From: Thermocrinis sp.
Lineage (GTDB): Bacteria; Aquificota; Aquificia; Aquificales; Aquificaceae
Assembly (NCBI GenBank): GCA_022759285.1
Contig: JAEMPM010000085.1
Location: 5,557-24,355 of the forward strand
Direction of reading: 5' to 3'
DNA length: 18,799 nucleotides
In this document: positions 14,468 through 18,799 of the stretch, one piece after another
How positions within the stretch are numbered: the first letter of the stretch is position 1
Layout of the letters: every line of letters begins with the position of its first letter
Made by a program: the position numbers and the translations under genes
Notes under the pieces: model-generated
Database searches by the model: none
The model's input: only the letters and a program-made list of their open reading frames with translations
What the model was told of the DNA's origin: nothing

Positions 14468-16182
14468 TGAAGTTTTTGCTCTTTGACAAAGAGAAGAAGC
14501 TTTATCCTGTTTTTGGTGATATTTTGGACATAACAGGGCACAAACTTATGGTTGCATTGGATGAGAAAAAGGCTAAGGATCTACTGAAAGCGACTTCACC
14601 GGACTTTTTAATACTCCGATGGAAGGATAGAGATTTTTTTAGGGAGCTGCTTAAGGAAGGCTACTTTGTCGTTCCTATATTTTTGGTGGAAGATTATCAG
14701 CAGGCGGAAGAGCTTAAAAAGTTTGGCTTTAGCGATTTCAACATACTGATCTTACCCTTCAACCCCTTGGAGTTTCTCAATAAATCTGCCAAGCTCTATC
14801 GTACCCTTGAAAATCTTCATGACAGTGTTCCATCAGATTTGGGAATGATGAATCTTTTTATAAGCCTTTTGTCGAGGAATATATCCACTGGCGTCTTCTT
14901 TAATGCGGATGATCTTTCCTGTGAATTATATCTAAAAGCGGGTGCGGTTAAAGGGTTTTCCTGTAGCCCTGAGCACTTCAAAGAAATAATTAAATCGGAT
15001 AATGTTAAGGTTGAGCTACTCCCATACATAGAAGAAGCAAAATTGGTCACATACTTTAAGAACAACACAGACTTCTTCTCCATGCTACTTGAAGAAGTTC
15101 AACCGCAACCTTCTATCGCTTATCCGGAGGTGGTTCAAGAGACAGTCCAGCAGGAGGTCCATGAGGAGGTTCAACCATCTGCACCTACTGTGCTATCAGT
15201 GGAAGAAGGACTCTTTTTGATAAACTCTTTGGACTCTGAAAGCTTGCTACAGAGGAATATGTACTTGAGAGTTTACGAAAAGGGAGATAGTTATGTTTCC
15301 TTGCTTTTCAATGTGCTACCATACCACAGGTTTTCCATTGCAAGGGATGAAATAGAAAAGGTTGTTGGTAAGTTAGAAAACTTGAGAGCTTTAATTTTGA
15401 TGGACCTACTTCCTGAGGATACACCAAGCATTTTAAACCTGCTTAATTTAGCTCCCAAACTCTATGTGATCACAAGCCTTCCCATAGCACTGAGCTTGAT
15501 AGGTTTGGGTGTTCCAGAAAGACGGATAAAGCTTGTGGAAAGCTTTTCAGATGGTCTTCTTAACCTTGGGACGGGTGATGTTCTTCGGTTTGTAAAAACT
15601 CCCTTTTTGCCAGAGAAGGGAAGCTTTGTGGTCTTTGAAGAGAAAACAAAGACGCTTTTTTCCTCTAAGCTCTTTAGCTCTTACTGTCTTCCTGAAGAAT
15701 ACTCTGTTGATAAAACTGCTAAAATTGAGAGGGTTATCCTTTATCACAGACTTAACCTTTCTGGCATTGAAAACGCCATAGGTCTTGCTCAAATTAGGCT
15801 TCTAAACCCCTCTGTAATACGTCCAGCCTTTGGAAATCCAATATTGGAGGGTGTGGATGAGGTTATTGAAAGAATTTCTAAACAAAAGAATACCTTTAAC
15901 TTGGCAAATCTAGAGGATGAAACACTTATTCTTGGTCTTTTGAGTAGCATACTCTTTGAATTGGAAAAACAAATACCTAAGGAGAAATACGAACTTATAC
16001 TGGATGGACTCAGCGAATATGTGGAAGTAGAGGGTGGAGCTATTTCTAATAGCTTTGTAGATGTTAGAAAACTTCCAGAACTTTTCATTTACACCCTACA
16101 TTCTGCAAAGGTTCCACCAAAGGTGCTTTTATTTACCTTAGAAAGGTTCTTGGATGCGGAAGTTCCCGTATTTACCATATGA
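14467..16182 (+). CDS. Multidomain signalling-like protein: pseudo-receiver, PATAN-like, and metal-less flavodiiron/ODP-like domain
   Basis: The 571 residues split into five parts. (1) Residues 1-115 follow a response-regulator receiver: FLLFDKEKKLY at the acidic pocket, SPDFLILRW with R51 where the phospho-Asp should be, VVPIFLV, and LILPFNPLEFL with L96 for the usual Lys before Pro-Phe. (2) Residues 120-205 resemble PATAN/DUF4388 (NLFISLLSRNISTGVFF, then LYLKAGAVKGFSC). (3) Residues 210-244 are a linker with VVQETVQQEVHEEVQ repeats. (4) Residues 245-460 follow the flavodiiron/ODP metallo-beta-lactamase fold (APKLYVITS, TPFLPEKGSFVVF, LFSSKLFSSY, PSVIRPAFG), but the ligand motifs are lost. 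(5) Residues 461-571 are helical and unassigned. The ATG has GGGGAGGT six bases upstream. Function is unknown; a non-enzymatic protein-interaction or sensing role is inference. Confidence 0.7.
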   Translation: MKFLLFDKEKKLYPVFGDILDITGHKLMVALDEKKAKDLLKATSPDFLILRWKDRDFFRELLKEGYFVVPIFLVEDYQQAEELKKFGFSDFNILILPFNPLEFLNKSAKLYRTLENLHDSVPSDLGMMNLFISLLSRNISTGVFFNADDLSCELYLKAGAVKGFSCSPEHFKEIIKSDNVKVELLPYIEEAKLVTYFKNNTDFFSMLLEEVQPQPSIAYPEVVQETVQQEVHEEVQPSAPTVLSVEEGLFLINSLDSESLLQRNMYLRVYEKGDSYVSLLFNVLPYHRFSIARDEIEKVVGKLENLRALILMDLLPEDTPSILNLLNLAPKLYVITSLPIALSLIGLGVPERRIKLVESFSDGLLNLGTGDVLRFVKTPFLPEKGSFVVFEEKTKTLFSSKLFSSYCLPEEYSVDKTAKIERVILYHRLNLSGIENAIGLAQIRLLNPSVIRPAFGNPILEGVDEVIERISKQKNTFNLANLEDETLILGLLSSILFELEKQIPKEKYELILDGLSEYVEVEGGAISNSFVDVRKLPELFIYTLHSAKVPPKVLLFTLERFLDAEVPVFTI

Positions 16183-16855
16183 GAGGCTTTCCAATCCTCT
16201 CAAATCTTGGATGTAATATTGCAAGTATTAGTTGTTTTATCCCAGTGACAATGCTAACATCGGTGGTCTGCAGAGGTGGAACATCTCCTGAGAAGTATAT
16301 TACAAAGGCTTTCCCTACTATGTTTTCCCTTGGCAAAAAGCCCCAGTATCTACTATCTTCGCTGTTATCTCTGTTGTCTCCCATTACAAAATAATGGTTG
16401 GGTGGTACCACAACAGGTCCAAAGTCTCTTTTTGAGAAAGGAAAATCTTCATAGAACTGGACTTTGTGCTTTATGCCCTCGGGCAAGACTTCTTCGTAAA
16501 TAACTTTTCTTACACCGTTTTCTTCGCCTTTTCCTACTTCAATTAAAGGTAAAGGCTTTCCGTTTATGAAAACTTGATTGTTTCTTATTTCAACTTCCTC
16601 TCCTGGTAGGGCAATTATTCTTTTTATAAAGTCTATGTTTGGATCCATTGGATACTTAAAGACCACTATGTCGCCCCTTTTGGGTTCCGAAAACCTATAC
16701 ACCAGCTTATTCACCAGTATGAAATCTCCCACTAATAATGTGGGCTTCATAGAACCTGAAGGAATGTTGTAGGCTTGGGCTACAAATGTCCTAATGAGAA
16801 GGACTATTATAACTATCACAATAAGTTCGGTGAGCCATCTACCCTTCTTTTCCAT
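16172..16855 (-). CDS. lepB: Signal peptidase I
   Basis: Membrane-bound serine protease that cleaves signal peptides after Sec export. The 227 residues have one N-terminal membrane helix (about 8-26), then the catalytic Ser motif IPSGSMKPTL with S35 as nucleophile, the general-base Lys in DFIKRIIALPGE (K78), and the family box GDNRDNSEDSRYWG (159-172). The active site faces the periplasm. It starts with ATG eight bases after the rlmN stop, without a recognisable Shine-Dalgarno sequence, so it likely depends on rlmN read-through or coupling. Its 3' end overlaps the convergent 571-residue gene by 11 bases. Confidence 0.97.
   Translation of the reverse strand: MEKKGRWLTELIVIVIIVLLIRTFVAQAYNIPSGSMKPTLLVGDFILVNKLVYRFSEPKRGDIVVFKYPMDPNIDFIKRIIALPGEEVEIRNNQVFINGKPLPLIEVGKGEENGVRKVIYEEVLPEGIKHKVQFYEDFPFSKRDFGPVVVPPNHYFVMGDNRDNSEDSRYWGFLPRENIVGKAFVIYFSGDVPPLQTTDVSIVTGIKQLILAILHPRFERIGKPLIW
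16180..16202. other. Short inverted repeat at the convergent gene ends
   Basis: TGAGAGG (16180-16186) and CCTCTCA (16196-16202) form a perfect 7-base stem with a 9-base loop, beginning in the stop codon of the plus-strand operon's last gene and lying inside the end of lepB. No T-run follows on either strand, so it is not a classical Rho-independent terminator. It is the only stem I see at this operon boundary. Confidence 0.4.
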
Positions 16856-16862
16856 AGGAGTT

Positions 16863-17915
16863 TTATCTTAACACAAATCTTCTTCTTAGCTGACCGCAGG
16901 CGCCAAATATATCCACCCCTTTGCTCAACCTTATGAAGGTGGATATACCTTCCTCCCAAAGGATTTTTTGAAATCTATAAACCCTCTCCATTGATGGTCT
17001 TTTGTAAGGCAACGATGGATCTGGGTTAAAGGGTATGAGATTCACCTTGAACTTTTTTCTCTTCTTTTTGAGGAGGTTTGCAAGTTGTCTTGCGTGCACT
17101 TCTTCATCATTGACCCCTTCCAGAAGCACGTACTCTATCATGATCCTTCTGTCGGAAGGGTAAGGAAACTGATAGAGAGTTTCCATCAGATCCTGAAGAG
17201 TGTTTGTTTTTGAAAGGGGCATGAGCTTTTCTCTAAGTTCCTGAGTAGGTGCATTAATGGAAACTGCCAAGTTTAGCTCTCTCATTAATGGGTCCTGAGC
17301 CATAAGTCTGAGCTGATGGACAAGCCCGCTGGTGGATATGCTAACCCTCCTTTTGGACAAGTCAAGCCCCCACGGGCTAACCATAATCTCCACAGCCTTC
17401 CTAACATTTTCGTAGTTAGCCAAAGGCTCACCCATACCCATAAAGACTACATTTCTTATCTTTTGCGATGTATGCCTCTGCACTTGCAAAAACTGATCTA
17501 TGATCTCTTCAGTTCTTAAGTTTCTAAAAAGCCCATCCTTTGTGGTGGCACAAAAGGTGCATCCTACTGCACAGCCCACTTGGGAAGATACACACAGAGT
17601 AAGATGGTCCCGCTCGTATATTAGCACTGTCTCCAAAAGATGCCCATCGGTGGTTTTAAACAAAAACTTTGTAGAATCTCCACCTTCCACCTTTTGTACC
17701 AGTTCTAAGCTGTGGATAGAATAATTATCACTTAAAAATCTCCTTTGCTCCTTTGATAGGTTTGTCATCTCCTCAAAGTTGGTAATGAACTTCTTATAAA
17801 CCCAGTTTAGAATTTGGTCTGCTCTGTAAGGCTCCCACCCAAGGCTCTTAACTAACTCTCTCAGCTGTGCTAAGTTTAAGGAAGTTATGTAAGTTTCTCT
17901 AGAAAGATCATTCAT
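16863..17915 (-). CDS. rlmN: Dual-specificity RNA methyltransferase RlmN
   Basis: Radical SAM enzyme that makes 2-methyladenosine at 23S A2503 and, in E. coli, at tRNA position 37. The 350 residues show the 4Fe-4S cluster motif CAVGCTFC (C115, C119, C122), the upstream C108 (TLCVSSQVG) and the methyl-carrying C340 (DIFGACGQLR). MGMGEPLANYENV marks the SAM-binding region; ISTSGLV and INAPTQELREKLMP are further family blocks. Absence of a Cfr-specific context and the presence of the ordinary housekeeping neighbour lepB favour RlmN over the resistance enzyme Cfr. The start ATG is preceded at eight bases by GGAGGG on the minus strand (plus 17924-17929). Linking an rRNA modifier next to ribosomal genes is coherent. 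Confidence 0.96.
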   Translation of the reverse strand: MNDLSRETYITSLNLAQLRELVKSLGWEPYRADQILNWVYKKFITNFEEMTNLSKEQRRFLSDNYSIHSLELVQKVEGGDSTKFLFKTTDGHLLETVLIYERDHLTLCVSSQVGCAVGCTFCATTKDGLFRNLRTEEIIDQFLQVQRHTSQKIRNVVFMGMGEPLANYENVRKAVEIMVSPWGLDLSKRRVSISTSGLVHQLRLMAQDPLMRELNLAVSINAPTQELREKLMPLSKTNTLQDLMETLYQFPYPSDRRIMIEYVLLEGVNDEEVHARQLANLLKKKRKKFKVNLIPFNPDPSLPYKRPSMERVYRFQKILWEEGISTFIRLSKGVDIFGACGQLRRRFVLR

Positions 17916-17966
17916 TGGGATGTCCCTCCAGATTCTAAAGGGGATAACTTAGTCTTTGCGCTATCC

Positions 17967-17974
17967 ATTATAAA
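17967..17974. promoter_or_regulatory. Symmetric -10 element shared by divergent genes
   Basis: The 69-base gap between rlmN and the ParB-like gene contains ATTATAAA. Read on the plus strand it gives TATAAA (17969-17974); on the minus strand it gives a perfect TATAAT (17972-17967). Plus-strand transcription would start near 17981, only 3-4 bases before the ATG at 17985. Minus-strand transcription would start near 17960, giving rlmN a leader of about 45 bases with its Shine-Dalgarno sequence. Neither direction has a strong -35. Confidence 0.45.
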
Positions 17975-17984
17975 ATAAAATTCT

Positions 17985-18776
17985 ATGAGGGAAATTGCAA
18001 GCTTTCAGGAGCCAGTAAGGCACAGGACGCTATCTCTGTGCTTGCTGGACGTAAAAGAGATCGAAGTTCCACACTTTCAGAGGGACCTCTCAGAAACTTT
18101 AAAAGAGCGTCTAAAAACCGCCATAGAAAAGTTGGGATTTTTGGTGCCAATAATTGTGGTGCAGAAGGAGGATAAATTTTATGTGATAGATGGTCAGCAT
18201 AGGTTTTTTGCCCTAAGGGAGCTTGGAGTGGATGAAATTTTGGCTATTGTAGTGAGTGAGGAGCTTTATCATTACTTTTTGGAATTGAACACCGAAAAGC
18301 CACCCAATGTGAAAGAAAAATCCAAGCAAGCCTACAGGCTTTACATGGAACTTTTTAAAGAGAACGACAGTCAGTTAGAAGAAGACCTTATAGACTACTT
18401 TGAGAAACCCGAATACATAACCCTTGGCTTTGCCATAGAAGAGCTCGAGCCCAAGTTTTCCGCCAGTTTTTACGAAAGCTTTGTTTCAAAAATAGATAAA
18501 TTCCTGCGGCTCCCTCTTAGCTCTGCAGTGGAAGAAAGAAGGAATAGAGCTAAAGCCCTTTTTGAACTGAATAGATTGGTAAATGAGAAGTACGCAGAGT
18601 TTGGATGGGACAATGCCCTTATGAAGGGAGAGATCATAAGAAAGGCAGTGCAAAAGGCTTATGGTGTGCGTGTTAGAGTTATCCCCGATGACTTCTACAC
18701 CGCTATAGAGAAGGTGAAATCCGCTTGCGAAAGTTTGAGCCTAGAGGATTTTGAAGGCGGGCTTTCGCTGGAATAA
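17985..18776 (+). CDS. Stand-alone ParB/sulfiredoxin-fold domain protein
   Basis: Residues about 18-95 match the ParB N-terminal (ParB/Srx) pattern: LDVKEIEVPHFQRDLSETLK, then KLGFLVPIIVV, KFYVIDGQHRFFALRELGVD (DGQHR at 69-73) and ILAIVV. DGQHR takes the place of the GERR/GHRR box, which in ParB binds nucleotide. The remaining 165 residues are helical and charged with no ParB helix-turn-helix that I can see, so it is probably not a chromosome-partition ParB. An in-frame TAA at 17976-17978 rules out any earlier start, and there is no Shine-Dalgarno sequence, so the mRNA may be nearly leaderless. Such proteins occur in nucleases, transcription regulators and DNA-modification systems; the role here is unknown. 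Confidence 0.75.
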   Translation: MREIASFQEPVRHRTLSLCLLDVKEIEVPHFQRDLSETLKERLKTAIEKLGFLVPIIVVQKEDKFYVIDGQHRFFALRELGVDEILAIVVSEELYHYFLELNTEKPPNVKEKSKQAYRLYMELFKENDSQLEEDLIDYFEKPEYITLGFAIEELEPKFSASFYESFVSKIDKFLRLPLSSAVEERRNRAKALFELNRLVNEKYAEFGWDNALMKGEIIRKAVQKAYGVRVRVIPDDFYTAIEKVKSACESLSLEDFEGGLSLE

Positions 18777-18785
18777 TTTAAAATA

Positions 18786-18799
18786 ATGAGGCTGTTCTA
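18786..18799 (+). CDS. Possible start of a further gene (cut by window end)
   Basis: An ATG at 18786 opens a frame (M-R-L-F) that runs off the window end. It lies 10 bases after the stop of the ParB-like gene in an AT-rich stretch, with no Shine-Dalgarno sequence. Only four codons are visible, so this is a guess. Confidence 0.2.

Noticed and set aside
16863..17915. Cfr-type antibiotic resistance methyltransferase
   Set aside because: The sequence and housekeeping context fit RlmN; there are no signs of a mobile element.
17917..17929. GGGATGTCCC hairpin that could hide the rlmN ribosome binding site
   Set aside because: The loop would be only two bases, or the stem only three base pairs, too weak to matter.
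17985..18776. Chromosome-partition ParB with a nearby parS
   Set aside because: No 16-base parS-like palindrome is visible and the helix-turn-helix region is not recognisable.
1..18799. tRNA, rRNA, CRISPR arrays or insertion sequences
   Set aside because: Nothing resembling these was seen on either strand; gaps between genes are too short to hold most of them.

Overview
This window looks like the chromosome of a thermophilic bacterium of the Aquificaceae (Hydrogenobacter, Thermocrinis or Aquifex type). The grounds are inference: Lys/Glu-rich proteins, purine-rich coding strands, moderate GC judged by eye, zinc-binding forms of several ribosomal proteins and adenylate kinase, very tight gene packing and frequent TTG/GTG starts. 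No rRNA, tRNA, CRISPR or insertion sequence was seen. No stretch of more than 300 bases lacks a gene; the longest gaps are about 84 bases (before rplN), 85 bases (before dnaK) and 69 bases (between rlmN and a ParB-like gene).

Layout. Positions 1-2842 hold a protein-quality-control pair, dnaK and hslO (Hsp33), behind a clear promoter. Positions 2927-12867 hold a fused spc/alpha ribosomal operon: rplN-rplX-rplE-rpsN-rpsH-rplF-rplR-rpsE-rpmD-rplO-secY-adk-map-infA-rpmJ-rpsM-rpsK-rpsD-rpoA-rplQ. It has a near-consensus promoter just before rplN and a probable internal promoter before rpmJ. The genes that usually precede rplN (rplP, rpmC, rpsQ) are absent here, so the S10-spc string is broken at this point. 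The operon continues without a gap into yggT, tlyA and three poorly known genes (13854-16182).

Those three genes are the most unusual part of the window. The first is a 129-residue protein that reads like domain 1 of phosphoglucosamine mutase (GlmM/PMM family) with the phosphoserine loop gone. The second is an 82-residue helical protein. The third is a 571-residue protein that reads as a receiver-like domain without its phospho-acceptor, a PATAN/DUF4388-like domain, a Gln/Glu/Val-rich linker, and a flavodiiron/ODP-type metallo-beta-lactamase domain that has lost nearly all its metal ligands. They overlap one another and tlyA, which suggests co-expression with the translation machinery and possibly a shared, non-enzymatic regulatory role. 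That role is inference.

The minus strand from 17915 to 16172 carries rlmN and lepB, which converge on the ribosomal operon and overlap its last gene by 11 bases. A divergent gene (17985-18776) encodes a stand-alone ParB-like nuclease-fold protein. It appears to be translated from an almost leaderless mRNA and shares a symmetric -10 element with the rlmN promoter.
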